64,000 nt of DNA from Bisbaumannia sp015645095 (GTDB lineage Bacteria; Pseudomonadota; Gammaproteobacteria; Pseudomonadales; Halomonadaceae): contig CP141893.1 of assembly GCA_036871055.1 (NCBI GenBank), forward strand, positions 1,736,001 to 1,800,000. Reading direction: 5' to 3'. A program made the translations under genes and the position numbers. The first letter of the stretch is position 1, and each line of letters opens with the position of its first letter. Positions 9,118-18,355 of this stretch are shown one piece after another. The notes under the pieces are model-generated. The model was not told where the DNA came from. It ran no database searches and saw nothing but the letters and a program-made list of their open reading frames with translations.

Positions 9118-9753
9118 CTAGCGCCCCAGCAGGCGCAGGACTTCCTCATCCGAGGTCTGATCGAAGCGCCGGTACCACTGTCCCACGGCGCGGAATTGCC
9201 GCGGCTGGTGCAGGCAGACCAGGGTGTCGACCCGGGTCGCCAGGCGCGCCAGGGCCTCCGGGGCGGCCACCGGTACCGCTACCACCAGCCAGGCCGGAGC
9301 GGCCTGGCGCACCGCCTCGACCGCGGCTTCGAGGGTGGCGCCGGTGGCCAGGCCGTCATCCACCAGGATGACCTGGCGGCCCGACAGCGTCGGTGCCGGG
9401 GCTTTGCCCCGGTAGCGCCGGCGGTGGCGCTCGAGTTCGGCGCTCTCGACGTCGATCACCTCTTGGACGTCGTCCTCGGTGAGGCGCAGGGCTCGGATCA
9501 TGGCATCATCCCGATAGCAGACACCGCCCTCGGCGATGGCACCCATGGCCACCTCCGGGTTCCAGGGTAGCCCCAGCTTGCGTACCAGCCAGACGTCGAG
9601 GGGCGCGGCCAGGGCCTGGGCGATCTCCCAGGCCACCGGTACCCCGCCCCGAGGCAGGCCCAGGACGATGGGGTCGGGGCCCTCGGGCAGGGCGGCGACG
9701 CGTTCGGCCAGTTGGCGGCCGGCATCATGACGATCGGCGAAGGTCACGGACAT
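9118..9753 (-). CDS. Phosphoribosyltransferase-domain protein
   Basis: A 211-residue type I phosphoribosyltransferase-fold protein. The PRPP-binding loop is VILVDDGLATGAT (near residue 130). The N-terminal half carries VLGLPRGGVPVAWEIA and VRKLGLPWNPEVAMGAIAEG, which are characteristic of a group of uncharacterised PRTase-like proteins rather than of Apt, Gpt or Hpt. Its substrate is unknown. The gene converges on the GFA gene with a seven-base gap and is transcribed divergently from mrp. Confidence 0.8.
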   Translation of the reverse strand: MSVTFADRHDAGRQLAERVAALPEGPDPIVLGLPRGGVPVAWEIAQALAAPLDVWLVRKLGLPWNPEVAMGAIAEGGVCYRDDAMIRALRLTEDDVQEVIDVESAELERHRRRYRGKAPAPTLSGRQVILVDDGLATGATLEAAVEAVRQAAPAWLVVAVPVAAPEALARLATRVDTLVCLHQPRQFRAVGQWYRRFDQTSDEEVLRLLGR

Positions 9754-9921
9754 GTGGGGGTTCCTGGAGCCGGGTGAAATAGGGGCCCTGGTTGGAGCCT
9801 ATGCCAGCCTCTGCGCCTTGGCAAAGGGGCCCGGCGAAAAGTTGACTGCCCCGCTTGGTTATGGCGGGGCGGAGGGGGTTATACTGGCGCCACCGGGCTG
9901 CCGGTAGCCATTCATAGCGAG

Positions 9922-10737
9922 ATGGAGTCGATCGTGATCGAAGGGGTAAAGCATATCGTGGCCGTGGCCTCCGGCAAGGGCGGCGTCGGCAAGTCCACCG
10001 TGACCGTCAACCTGGCCCTGGCCATGGCCGCCGAGGGCTATCGGGTCGGCCTGCTGGATGCCGATATCTACGGGCCCAGTCAGGCCCGAATGCTGGGCAT
10101 CGGCGAGGGAGTTCGCCCCCAGCAGGCCGGCGAGAATCGCTTCAGGCCCCTGGAGGCGCACGGCATCCAGGCCATGTCGATGGCCTTCCTGGTGGATATC
10201 AACGAGCCCATGGTGTGGCGGGGCCCCATGGTGGCCGGCGCCTTTCAGCAGCTGCTGACCCAGACCGCCTGGGACGATCTGGATTACCTCTTTATCGACA
10301 TGCCGCCAGGCACCGGGGACATCCAGTTGACCCTCTCCCAGAAGGTGCCGGTGGCCGGGGCGGTGATCGTCACCACGCCCCAGGACATCGCCCTGCTGGA
10401 TGCCCGCAAGGGCATCGAGATGTTCCGCAAGGTCAAGGTGCCGGTGCTGGGGATCGTCGAGAACATGAGCCTGCACACCTGCTCCCAATGCGGGCATAGC
10501 GAGCCGATCTTCGGCCAAGGTGGCGGCGAGCGCCTGACGGCGCAATACGAGACGCGCTTGCTGGGGCAGCTGCCCCTGGCCCTGTCGATACGCGAGCAGG
10601 TCGATGGCGGGCGTCCCAGCGTGGTGGCGGAGCCCGACGGCGAGGTGGCGGCCAGCTTCCGGGCCATGGCCCGCCAGGTGGTCGAGGGCGTGGCAGCCCA
10701 AGGCGAGGCGGGGCCGAGCATCTCCTTCGGCGACTGA
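9922..10737 (+). CDS. mrp: Mrp/ApbC-type iron-sulfur cluster carrier ATPase
   Basis: A 271-residue P-loop ATPase of the Mrp/ApbC/NBP35 family, a cytosolic scaffold that delivers Fe-S clusters. It shows the deviant Walker A GKGGVGKST, DADIYGPSQ, IDMPPGTGD and the C-terminal cluster-binding CSQCG. It lacks the N-terminal DUF59 domain found in longer Mrp proteins such as the E. coli enzyme. The ATG at 9922 gives a sensible N terminus although no strong ribosome site is visible. A TATACT-like -10 lies about 35 bases upstream (GGTTATACTGG). It precedes dcd by 80 bases. Confidence 0.9.
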   Translation: MESIVIEGVKHIVAVASGKGGVGKSTVTVNLALAMAAEGYRVGLLDADIYGPSQARMLGIGEGVRPQQAGENRFRPLEAHGIQAMSMAFLVDINEPMVWRGPMVAGAFQQLLTQTAWDDLDYLFIDMPPGTGDIQLTLSQKVPVAGAVIVTTPQDIALLDARKGIEMFRKVKVPVLGIVENMSLHTCSQCGHSEPIFGQGGGERLTAQYETRLLGQLPLALSIREQVDGGRPSVVAEPDGEVAASFRAMARQVVEGVAAQGEAGPSISFGD

Positions 10738-10817
10738 GCGAGTCGCGTGGTTTTTATTCCCGCACGGGGCCGTTATCATAGCGGCCCTTCTTCGTTTACC
10801 CCCTGGTGGATGACCCG

Positions 10818-11384
10818 ATGAGCATCAAGTCCGATTCCTGGATCCGTCGCATGGCCGCCGAGCACGGCATGATCGAACCCTTCGAGGCTGATCAGGTGCG
10901 CTACGTCGATGACCGGCGGGTCATCTCCTATGGCACCTCCAGCTACGGCTACGATGTGCGTTGCGCCGACGAGTTCAAGGTCTTCACCAATATCCACTCG
11001 GCGGTGGTGGACCCCAAGGCCTTCGACGAGAAGAGCTTCGTCGACGTCAAGGGCGATGTCTGCATCATTCCGCCCAACTCCTTCGCCCTGGCCCGCACCG
11101 TGGAGTATTTCCGCATCCCGCGCAGCGTGCTGACCATCTGCCTGGGCAAGTCCACCTACGCCCGCTGCGGGATCATCGTCAACGTGACGCCACTGGAGCC
11201 GGAGTGGGAGGGCCATGTGACCCTGGAGTTCTCCAATACCACCAACCTGCCGGCGAAGATCTATGCCAACGAGGGCGTGGCTCAGATGCTTTTCCTGGAG
11301 TCCGACCAGGTCTGCGAGACCTCCTACAAGGACCGCGGTGGCAAGTACATGGGCCAGCGCGGCGTCACCCTGCCCAGGACCTGA
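10818..11384 (+). CDS. dcd: dCTP deaminase
   Basis: A 188-residue enzyme that deaminates dCTP to dUTP, the first step toward dTMP in many gammaproteobacteria. Family motifs include RVISYGTSSYGYDVRCA, the Ser-Arg/Glu catalytic region ARCGIIVNVTPLEPEWEGH, and TLEFSNTTNLPAKIYANEG. The start MSIKSDSWIRR matches the usual N terminus; a GTG four codons earlier is less likely. A GGGGCCG-loop-CGGCCC hairpin lies in the 80 bases after mrp, so dcd may have its own promoter. Confidence 0.95.
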   Translation: MSIKSDSWIRRMAAEHGMIEPFEADQVRYVDDRRVISYGTSSYGYDVRCADEFKVFTNIHSAVVDPKAFDEKSFVDVKGDVCIIPPNSFALARTVEYFRIPRSVLTICLGKSTYARCGIIVNVTPLEPEWEGHVTLEFSNTTNLPAKIYANEGVAQMLFLESDQVCETSYKDRGGKYMGQRGVTLPRT

Positions 11385-11403
11385 CCCGACCCGGCTTCGC
11401 CCG

Positions 11404-11535
11404 GAAGAAAGCTTGAAGAGCGGCGCTTCGCGCCTGGAAGCTTGAAGCGGGAAGAAAAATCGCCCCCATGGCCTGGCCATGGGGGCGATTCACATCAGGC
11501 TGCTTTCCAGCTTCCAGCTTCCAGCTTCCAGCTTA
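11404..11535 (-). terminator. Terminator of purMN inside a repeated cassette
   Basis: The hairpin at 11458-11490 (ATCGCCCCCATGG with its complement) reads into TTTTTCTTCC on the minus strand, so it ends the purM-purN transcript. It is flanked by GAAGCTTGAAGCGGGAAG on one side and by AGGCTGCTTTCCAGCTTCC plus three further TTCCAGC copies on the other, reaching the purN stop. The same layout recurs near 44.9 kb. It also separates dcd from the convergent purN. Confidence 0.8.
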
Positions 11536-12264
11536 CGGCTCGGGGTCTTCGTCCAGCTCCTCGGCGGCATCCTGGTGGGAGAGCCTGAGTCCCTGGGGGG
11601 GCAGGGGGGTGCCGTCCAGGGTGGGGCCTTCCGCCTCCAGGCGCAGGCGCCCCTCGAGGAACCAGCGTGCCGCGATGGGGTAGATCAGGTGCTCCCGGGC
11701 GTGGACCTTCTCCTTGAGGCTGGCCTCGTCGTCGCCCTCGGCGACAGTCACCGCGGCCTGCAGCACCACGGGGCCGCCATCCAGCTCCTCGGTCACGAAG
11801 TGCACGCTGCAGCCGTGCTCGGCGACGCCGTCCGCCAGGGCGCGGGCATGGGTATTCAGCCCCTGGTAGGCGGGCAGCAGGGAGGGGTGGATATTGAGCA
11901 GGCGACCGTAGAAGCGCTGCACGAAGCGCGGCGTGAGGATGCGCATAAAGCCCGCCAGCACGACCAGGTGGGGCTCGTGGCGCTCGATCACCTTGATCAG
12001 GGCGCCATCGAAGGCCTCGCGGCTGTCATACTCCCGGTGGGGCAGGGCCACCGCCTCGATGCCTGCCTCCTTGGCGCGCTTGAGGCCATAGGCGTCGGGC
12101 TGGTTGGAGATCACCGCGACGATCTTGCCGCCGCCCAACTCGTCATAGCCCTGGGCGTCGATCAGCGCCTGAAGGTTGCTGCCGGAGCCGGAGATCAGCA
12201 CCACCACCCGGGGCGGCTCCGCCGCCTCCGGGGTAAAGCCGTTGAGGGTATCGCCGTCGCTCAT
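11533..12264 (-). CDS. purN: Phosphoribosylglycinamide formyltransferase
   Basis: A 243-residue GAR transformylase that uses 10-formyl-THF in step three of purine synthesis. Typical signs are VVVLISGSGSNLQALID, the catalytic segment GFMRILTPRFV followed by NIHPSLLPAYQGLNTH, and a HFVTEELDGGPVVLQ section. The ATG at 12264 overlaps the purM stop by four bases, so the two are coupled; an upstream in-frame ATG falls within purM. The acidic C-terminal tail (about 20 residues rich in Glu, Asp and Pro) is longer than in the E. coli protein and fits a halophile. Confidence 0.95.
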   Translation of the reverse strand: MSDGDTLNGFTPEAAEPPRVVVLISGSGSNLQALIDAQGYDELGGGKIVAVISNQPDAYGLKRAKEAGIEAVALPHREYDSREAFDGALIKVIERHEPHLVVLAGFMRILTPRFVQRFYGRLLNIHPSLLPAYQGLNTHARALADGVAEHGCSVHFVTEELDGGPVVLQAAVTVAEGDDEASLKEKVHAREHLIYPIAARWFLEGRLRLEAEGPTLDGTPLPPQGLRLSHQDAAEELDEDPEP

Positions 12265-13343
12265 GCCTCGAGGTTCTCCAGGCATACCTGGGGCGCCTCG
12301 CCGTCCCGGGCAACGATCTCACCCAGCCGGTAGACGGTTTCGCCCTGGGCCTGCAGATGGGCGCGTGCCTGGTCGGCCTGATCGGCGGGGACCACCAGCA
12401 CCATGCCGATGCCGCAGTTGAGCACCCGGTACATCTCCTCCTCGGCGACATTGCCCTGCTCGCGCAACCATTCGAAGACCGCCGGGCGGGTCCAGCTGGT
12501 GACATCCACCTTGGCGGTGAGGGTCTCGGGGAGCACGCGGGGCAGGTTCTCGGTCAGGCCGCCGCCGGTGATATGCGAGAGGGCATGGACCGCCACGCCG
12601 CTCTCCTTGATCAGCGACAGCAGCGGCTTGACGTAGATGCGGGTCGGGGCCATCAGCGCCTCGGCCAGGGGGCGGCCGTCGATGGCGGTATTGAGGTCGG
12701 CGCCGCTCACCTCGAGGATCTTGCGGATCAACGAGTAGCCGTTGGAGTGGGGGCCGGAGGAGGCCAGGCCCAGCAGCACGTCGCCCTCGGCGACCCGGCT
12801 GCCATCGAGGATCTCGGACTTCTCTACCACGCCGACGCAGAAGCCGGCCAGGTCGTAGTCGCTGCCCTCGTACATGCCCGGCATCTCGGCGGTTTCGCCG
12901 CCGACCAGGGCGCAGCCGGCCTGCTCGCAGCCGGCACCGATGCCGCTCACCACGTCGGCGGCGATGTCCACATCCAGCTTGCCCGTGGCATAGTAGTCGA
13001 GGAACAGCAGCGGCTCGGCCCCGGCCACCACCAGGTCGTTGACGCACATGGCCACCAGGTCGATGCCGATGGTGTCATGCTTGCCCAGGTCCATGGCCAG
13101 GCGCAGCTTGGTGCCCACGCCGTCGGTGCCGGAGACCAGCACCGGCTCGCGGTAGCCGCTGGGCAGCTGGCAGAGGGCGCCGAAGCCGCCCAGGCCGCCC
13201 ATCACCTCGGGGCGGGCGGTGCGCTTGGCGACGCCCTTGATGCGCTCCACCAGGGCATTGCCGGCATCGATGTCGACGCCGGCGTCCTTGTAGCTCAGCG
13301 AGGGGGATTGAGTCGAGGAGGAGTCGGACGGGCTGCGGGTCAT
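12261..13343 (-). CDS. purM: Phosphoribosylformylglycinamidine cyclo-ligase (AIR synthetase)
   Basis: A 360-residue ATP-dependent enzyme that closes the imidazole ring in purine synthesis. Diagnostic parts are LSYKDAGVDIDAGN at the N terminus, VSGTDGVGTKLRLA, GGETAEMPGMY and HITGGGLTENLPRVLP. The ATG at 13343 is preceded by AGGA. It forms an operon with purN and is divergent from the PerM-type permease gene; the 128-base gap between them holds the promoters. Confidence 0.97.
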   Translation of the reverse strand: MTRSPSDSSSTQSPSLSYKDAGVDIDAGNALVERIKGVAKRTARPEVMGGLGGFGALCQLPSGYREPVLVSGTDGVGTKLRLAMDLGKHDTIGIDLVAMCVNDLVVAGAEPLLFLDYYATGKLDVDIAADVVSGIGAGCEQAGCALVGGETAEMPGMYEGSDYDLAGFCVGVVEKSEILDGSRVAEGDVLLGLASSGPHSNGYSLIRKILEVSGADLNTAIDGRPLAEALMAPTRIYVKPLLSLIKESGVAVHALSHITGGGLTENLPRVLPETLTAKVDVTSWTRPAVFEWLREQGNVAEEEMYRVLNCGIGMVLVVPADQADQARAHLQAQGETVYRLGEIVARDGEAPQVCLENLEA

Positions 13344-13471
13344 GACGAGTCCTGTGGAGTGGATTGAGCGGATCAATAGGCGCAAGATTGTAGCACTCCC
13401 CGGCGGGGCTCGCATCGCCCCGCGTGCCGGAGAGCGCCCAGGGATGCGGTTTTAAACGAGGGAGGCGAGGA

Positions 13472-14548
13472 ATGCCCAGGTATTGGTGGTTGGTGGTGGT
13501 GGCGGCGGCCCTGGTGTGGCTGCTGTTTGCCCTGCAGTCGATGTTGATGCCCTTCTTCGTGGCCATGGTGGTGGCCTATCTGGGCGACCCCCTGGCCAAT
13601 CGCCTGGAGCGCCTGGGGCTGTCGCGGCCCCTGGCGGTCAGCGGGGTCTTCCTGGTGCTGCTGCTGGTGGTGGCCCTCGGGTTGTTGATCCTGATCCCCC
13701 TGCTGGTGCAGCAGGTGCGCCAGTTCACCCAGGCGGTGCCGGCGATCATCGACTGGGTGCAGACGGTGCTGGGGCCTCAGGTGCAGGCCTGGACCGGCTA
13801 TGATCCCAGCACCGAGCTGGACAATCTGCAGGAGACCCTGGCCGAGCACTGGCAGCAGGCCGGCGGGGCCCTGGCCCAGGTCCTGGGTCAGGTGGGGCGT
13901 TCCGGCATGGCTTTCATCACCTGGATCACCTATGTCTCACTGATCCCGGTGGTGGCCTTCTACCTGCTGCTGGACTGGCGGCGGCTGATGCAGAGTATCC
14001 GCAGCCTGCTGCCGCGGGCCTGGGAGCCGGACATCATGCGCCTGGCCGGGCGCTGCAATGAGGTCTTGGCGGCCTTTCTGCGCGGCCAGTTGCTGGTGAT
14101 GCTGTGCCTTGGCGTGATCTATGCCCTGGGCCTGACCCTGATGGGGTTGCGCTTCGGCCTGCTGATCGGCCTGCTGGCCGGACTGGCCAGCATCGTCCCC
14201 TTCCTGGGTTTTATCGTCGGCATCGCCGCGGCCTTGATCGTGGCCTTCTTCCAGTTCGGTAGCTGGCTGGCGCTGGTCGGCGTAGTGGCGGTGTTCTGTG
14301 TCGGCCAGGTGCTGGAGAGCACGGTGTTGCAGCCCAAGCTGCTGGGTGGTCGGATCGGCCTGCATCCGGTGGCGGTGATCTTCGCCGTGCTGGCCGGCGG
14401 CAACCTCTTCGGCTTTACCGGCGTGTTGCTGGCATTGCCGGCCGCCGCGGTCATCATGGTACTATTGCGGGAGGTTAACGACCGCTATAAAAACAGCACC
14501 TTATATGATGCCGCCCGGCATGGACGCGGCGACGAGGAGAGCCGATGA
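13472..14548 (+). CDS. AI-2E family transporter (PerM-like permease)
   Basis: A 358-residue polytopic membrane protein of the AI-2E/PerM family, with two N-terminal membrane spans, a soluble loop (residues about 70-150), and about six C-terminal spans. The conserved GGNLFGFTGVLLALPAAAV segment near the end is typical. Members export small molecules, and some are linked to AI-2 or Na+/H+ exchange. Substrate is not evident here. GAGGCGAGG precedes the ATG. The stop overlaps the hda start by four bases; purM-perM-hda is a common gammaproteobacterial neighbourhood. Confidence 0.85.
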   Translation: MPRYWWLVVVAAALVWLLFALQSMLMPFFVAMVVAYLGDPLANRLERLGLSRPLAVSGVFLVLLLVVALGLLILIPLLVQQVRQFTQAVPAIIDWVQTVLGPQVQAWTGYDPSTELDNLQETLAEHWQQAGGALAQVLGQVGRSGMAFITWITYVSLIPVVAFYLLLDWRRLMQSIRSLLPRAWEPDIMRLAGRCNEVLAAFLRGQLLVMLCLGVIYALGLTLMGLRFGLLIGLLAGLASIVPFLGFIVGIAAALIVAFFQFGSWLALVGVVAVFCVGQVLESTVLQPKLLGGRIGLHPVAVIFAVLAGGNLFGFTGVLLALPAAAVIMVLLREVNDRYKNSTLYDAARHGRGDEESR

Positions 14549-15246
14549 AACCCGGGGCCGCGCAGTTGCCGTTGGGCGTGGGCATGCGCGACGATGCCAC
14601 CTTCGCGAATTTCCTGCCGGGGGAGAATGCTCCCCTGGTGGAGGCCTTGCGCCATCAGCTCGATGACGCCGGAGAACCCTTCCTGTTCCTGTGGGGCGGG
14701 GAGGGGGTGGGGCGTAGCCACCTGCTGCAGGCCGCCTGCCATGGCGCCGGCGATCGGGATCGCCGGGCCCTCTACCTGCCCCTGGGCGAGCTCTGGCACT
14801 TCCCCCCTCATATGCTCGAGGAGATCGAGCGCCTCGATCTGGTGGCCATCGACGACCTCGATCGGGTGCTGGGGCGCAAGCGCTGGGAAGAGGGCCTCTT
14901 TCATGCCTTCAACCGCCTGCGCGATGCCGGCAAGCGGTTGATCATCTCGGCCTCGGCGGCGCCACGGCAGTTGCCGGTGGTCCTCCCCGACCTGGCCTCG
15001 CGGCTGACCTGGGGCATGACCTTCCATGTCAAGCGCCTGGACGACGACCAGCGCCTGGAGGCGTTGCAACTGCGCGCCCGGGTGCGCGGCATGCAGTTAC
15101 CCGACGAGGTGGCCCGCTATATCCTGCACCGTGGTCCCCGAGCCCTGGGCGAGCTCTGCCAGGCCCTGGAGACCCTGGATCGGGCCTCGCTCTCGGCGCA
15201 GCGCAAGTTGACCATTCCCTTCGTCAAGCAGGCCCTGGGCTGGTAA
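14545..15246 (+). CDS. hda: DnaA regulatory inactivator Hda
   Basis: A 233-residue AAA+ protein related to DnaA. With the loaded sliding clamp it stimulates ATP hydrolysis by DnaA and so prevents re-initiation. The N terminus contains the clamp-binding type motif QLPLGV. The P-loop reads GGEGVGRSHLLQA, with Arg in place of the usual Lys, as is normal in Hda. Walker B is LVAIDDLDRV. It is translationally coupled to the permease gene upstream (ATGA overlap). Confidence 0.93.
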   Translation: MKPGAAQLPLGVGMRDDATFANFLPGENAPLVEALRHQLDDAGEPFLFLWGGEGVGRSHLLQAACHGAGDRDRRALYLPLGELWHFPPHMLEEIERLDLVAIDDLDRVLGRKRWEEGLFHAFNRLRDAGKRLIISASAAPRQLPVVLPDLASRLTWGMTFHVKRLDDDQRLEALQLRARVRGMQLPDEVARYILHRGPRALGELCQALETLDRASLSAQRKLTIPFVKQALGW

Positions 15247-15292
15247 TCCGCGGCTCATTAGGCCCATCGCTCGCCGACTTTTCGTACAAGAC

Positions 15293-16150
15293 CTAGTCCC
15301 AGGCGCAGAGCTGCTCGGTGGAATACTTGAAGGCGTTGAGCACGTCCTCCTGGGTAAAGCCGTGTTCCGTCAGGGTCCGCTCCCAGGCCCGGGTCGGCTT
15401 GTAGGCCACCAGTACCTCGTTGATGGCGTCGCGCAACTCGTGGGCCTCGGGGCCGAAGGCGAAACCGCCCCAGCTGCGCACCTCCTCGCCATCGATCATC
15501 GGGTCGACGAAATCCAGTGCCGCCTCCACCGCCTGGCTCTGCTGGTCCAGGGCGGTGACGGTGAGGCCGGTGGCGGCATAGGCGTCGGCCTCGCCCGCCG
15601 CGATCACTTCGATGGCCTCCTCGTTGCGGGCGATGGTGACGATCTTCTCTTCCGCGACTCCCAGGGCCATCAGGATCTCCCGCTGGTCGGCGCCCCCCAT
15701 CACCGCCACCCGATGGTCGTTGCGTCCGGCGAAGTCGGCATAGGCCTGGAGCTCCAGCGGGTTGCCGGCGGCCACCAGCAGCCCCTCGCCGTAGGTGGTG
15801 TTGGGCTCGGAGTAGAGGATCAGCTCGCAGCGCTCCGGGAGAATCGCCATCTCGGCGGCGGCCATGTCGAAGCGCCCCTCCCGGAGCCCCGGAATCAGCT
15901 CGCCGAAGTCGGTGACGACCCACTCGATGTCGCCGATGCCCAGCTCGTCGATCAGATGCCTGGCCACCTCGGGGCCGGCGCCCCGTCCCTCGCCATTCTC
16001 GTCCAGGTAGCCGTAGGGCACCTCGTTGGCCACCGCGATGCGGATGCTGCCGCGTTCGCGGATTTCGTCCAGGTCGGCGGCCTGGGTGATGGCGGCAAGG
16101 CTCAGCAGCAGGGGGGGCAGGGCCCAGCCCGGCGCCTTGGTGATACGCAT
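15293..16150 (-). CDS. ehuB: EhuB-like ectoine/hydroxyectoine-binding periplasmic protein
   Basis: A 285-residue family 3 solute-binding protein with a cleavable signal peptide (LLLSLAAITQA then ADLDE). The segments GSIRIAVANEVPYGYLDENG, GRFDMAAAEMAILPERC and SWGGFAFGPEAHELRDAIN resemble EhuB, the binding protein of the ectoine/hydroxyectoine ABC importer. Ectoines are osmoprotectants in halophiles. No ABC permease or ATPase gene is adjacent, so it either works with a remote transporter or is a paralogue. A good ribosome site (GGGAGGA) precedes the ATG. Specificity is inference from similarity. Confidence 0.7.
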   Translation of the reverse strand: MRITKAPGWALPPLLLSLAAITQAADLDEIRERGSIRIAVANEVPYGYLDENGEGRGAGPEVARHLIDELGIGDIEWVVTDFGELIPGLREGRFDMAAAEMAILPERCELILYSEPNTTYGEGLLVAAGNPLELQAYADFAGRNDHRVAVMGGADQREILMALGVAEEKIVTIARNEEAIEVIAAGEADAYAATGLTVTALDQQSQAVEAALDFVDPMIDGEEVRSWGGFAFGPEAHELRDAINEVLVAYKPTRAWERTLTEHGFTQEDVLNAFKYSTEQLCAWD

Positions 16151-16250
16151 GATCAGTCCTCCCGGCGACTCTTATGGGCCCCCGGCATGGGGGCGAGGAA
16201 TCCCTATCCTGGCCTCAACATAGGAGACGGCGCAGCCTTGCGCCACCGCC

Positions 16251-16790
16251 TCAGCGCCGCAGGTTGACGCGGGTGGTGTGGCCGTTGCGCAGGCGAACCT
16301 GGTGGAGAATCAGTGGACTGCGCTGACCGTTGGGCAGGGCGATGCTGCCCGAGACATAGAAGTCCCCCGGGGGCAATAGCGACGCCTCGAAGCGACCCTC
16401 GCCATCGGTGCGTACCCGATGGGTATAGGCCTGGGCGCGGGGATCGGCGCGCTCTACCGCTCGACCGGCCAGCGCCTGTTCGGCGGCCTCCGCGGAGTAG
16501 GCGGTGACCGGGGCGATGGCGATCGTCTCGTGGCGGCCATAGTGGCGTCCGCCGGGACCGTCATAGAAGAGCTGACCGCTCAGGCGCGCCGTGCCCTGGG
16601 TCGGCAGGGCGCGGTACTCCGCCTCGGAGAAGGCCACCCGACGCGGCACCCGGCCCGGCTCCGGGGAGGGCTCCGGGTCGGGGCTGACCTCGCGGACCTC
16701 GATGCGGCGGGTGTCGGTATCCAGGGGGGGAAGCATCTGGCAGCCGGCCAGGAACAGGCCGAGGCCGATCACGACAAGAGGGTGGCGCAT
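16251..16790 (-). CDS. Hypothetical lipoprotein
   Basis: A 179-residue predicted lipoprotein with lipobox LAGC (Cys17). The mature N terminus is Pro/Glu-rich, then come a segment FSEAEYRALPTQGTARLSG and a beta-rich part resembling a carboxypeptidase-regulatory-like sandwich (VRTDGEGRFEASLLPPGDFY). I do not recognise a named family. The start is ambiguous: ATG at 16790 or GTG at 16796, both with GGAG upstream. It is about 100 bases upstream of ehuB on the same strand and divergent from fumC. Confidence 0.6.
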   Translation of the reverse strand: MRHPLVVIGLGLFLAGCQMLPPLDTDTRRIEVREVSPDPEPSPEPGRVPRRVAFSEAEYRALPTQGTARLSGQLFYDGPGGRHYGRHETIAIAPVTAYSAEAAEQALAGRAVERADPRAQAYTHRVRTDGEGRFEASLLPPGDFYVSGSIALPNGQRSPLILHQVRLRNGHTTRVNLRR

Positions 16791-16970
16791 CGTCACTCCG
16801 TTCTCCTTCTGCTGTGCGGGGGCGTCCCTGTGCGGGACGAGTATTGCAGGCGCATGCCGTCCTGGGTAGGGCGGGCGGCTATGCTATCGATAAGTTTCCT
16901 CGATTGGCCGGTCGCGGGTCTCTTCCCTAGGCTGGCAGAATTGTTTTTATCTAAAGTAGGAGGAGCCGAC

Positions 16971-18350
16971 ATGAGCAGTACCCGCACCGAACGCGACAGC
17001 ATGGGGGAGCTCGAGGTGCCGGCCTCGGCGCTTTACGGGGCCCAGACCCAGCGGGCGGTGAATAATTTCCCGATCGGCGGCCAGCCCATGCCGCCGGCCT
17101 TTATCCGGGCGGTGGCCCATATCAAGGCCGCCTGTGCCCGGGTCAATGCCGAGCTGGGGCTGCTCGACCCGCCCCGGGCCGAGGCGATCCAGCAGGCCGC
17201 CGAGGCGATCCTCGCCGGCGATCACGACGACCAGTTTCCGGTAGATGTCTACCAGACCGGCTCCGGCACCTCCACCAATATGAACGTCAACGAGGTGATC
17301 GCCCACCTGGCCAGCCGCGAAGGCCTGGCGGTGGGGCCCAACGACCACGTCAACATGGGGCAGTCCAGCAACGACGTCATTCCCACGGCGATCCACCTGT
17401 CGGCGGCCCTGGCGGTCCGCGACGACCTGCTGCCGGCTCTGGCGCACCTGCGCGGCAGCATCGACACCAAGGCCGGGCAGCTGCACGAGGTGATCAAGAC
17501 CGGGCGCACCCACCTGATGGATGCCATGCCGGTCCGCATGAGCCAGGAGCTGGGGGCCTGGTCGGCCCAGGTAGCGGCCAGCGAGGCCCGCTTCGAAGAG
17601 GCCATGGCGCGGCTCTGTCGCCTGGCCCAGGGCGGTACCGCCGTAGGTAGCGGCATCAATGCCCACCCCGAGTTCGCCGCCCGGGTGGCGGCGGCACTCT
17701 CCGAGGCGACCGGCCTGGCGCTGAGGCCCGCGGACAGCCACTTCGCGGCGCTTGCCTCCCAGGACGCCGCGGTGGAGCTCTCCGGGCAACTGCGGGGCTA
17801 TGCCTGCGTGGTGATGAAGATCAGCAACGACCTGCGCTGGATGAACTCGGGGCCCCTGGCCGGGCTCGGCGAGATCGAGCTGGAGGCCCTGCAGCCCGGC
17901 AGCTCGATCATGCCGGGCAAGGTCAACCCGGTGATCCCCGAGGCCGCCGCCATGGCTGCCGCCCAGGTGATCGGCCTGGATGGTGCGGTGGCGGTGGCGG
18001 GGCAGAGCGGCAACTTCCAGCTCAATGTGATGCTGCCGCTGATCGCCAACAACCTGCTCAGTGAAATCGGCCTGATGAGTCGCGCCAGCCGGCTGCTCGC
18101 CGACCGGGCCATCGCCACCTTCAAGGTGCGGGAGGCGAGCCTGGCCGCGCCCCTGGCGCGCAACCCCATCCTGGTCACCGCCCTCAACTCGGTGATCGGC
18201 TATGACGCCGCGGCGGCCATCGCCAAGCGGGCCTATCGGGAAGGGCGGCCGATCCTCGAGGTGGCCGAGGAGGCCACCGAGCTCTCCCGGGGGGAACTGG
18301 AACGGTTGCTGGATCCGGCCAGGCTGGCCGATGGGGGCCTGCCTGACTGA
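16971..18350 (+). CDS. fumC: Class II fumarate hydratase
   Basis: A 459-residue heat-stable, iron-independent fumarase of the TCA cycle, converting fumarate and malate. It contains SGTSTNMNVNEV, the catalytic HVNMGQSSNDVIPTA region, GRTHLMDAMPVR and the superfamily signature GSSIMPGKVNPV. Length matches the family. The strong site TAGGAGGAG precedes the ATG; a long in-frame upstream extension has no homology. It converges on the DeoR-type regulator with a five-base gap. Confidence 0.97.
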   Translation: MSSTRTERDSMGELEVPASALYGAQTQRAVNNFPIGGQPMPPAFIRAVAHIKAACARVNAELGLLDPPRAEAIQQAAEAILAGDHDDQFPVDVYQTGSGTSTNMNVNEVIAHLASREGLAVGPNDHVNMGQSSNDVIPTAIHLSAALAVRDDLLPALAHLRGSIDTKAGQLHEVIKTGRTHLMDAMPVRMSQELGAWSAQVAASEARFEEAMARLCRLAQGGTAVGSGINAHPEFAARVAAALSEATGLALRPADSHFAALASQDAAVELSGQLRGYACVVMKISNDLRWMNSGPLAGLGEIELEALQPGSSIMPGKVNPVIPEAAAMAAAQVIGLDGAVAVAGQSGNFQLNVMLPLIANNLLSEIGLMSRASRLLADRAIATFKVREASLAAPLARNPILVTALNSVIGYDAAAAIAKRAYREGRPILEVAEEATELSRGELERLLDPARLADGGLPD

Positions 18351-18355
18351 ACCCA

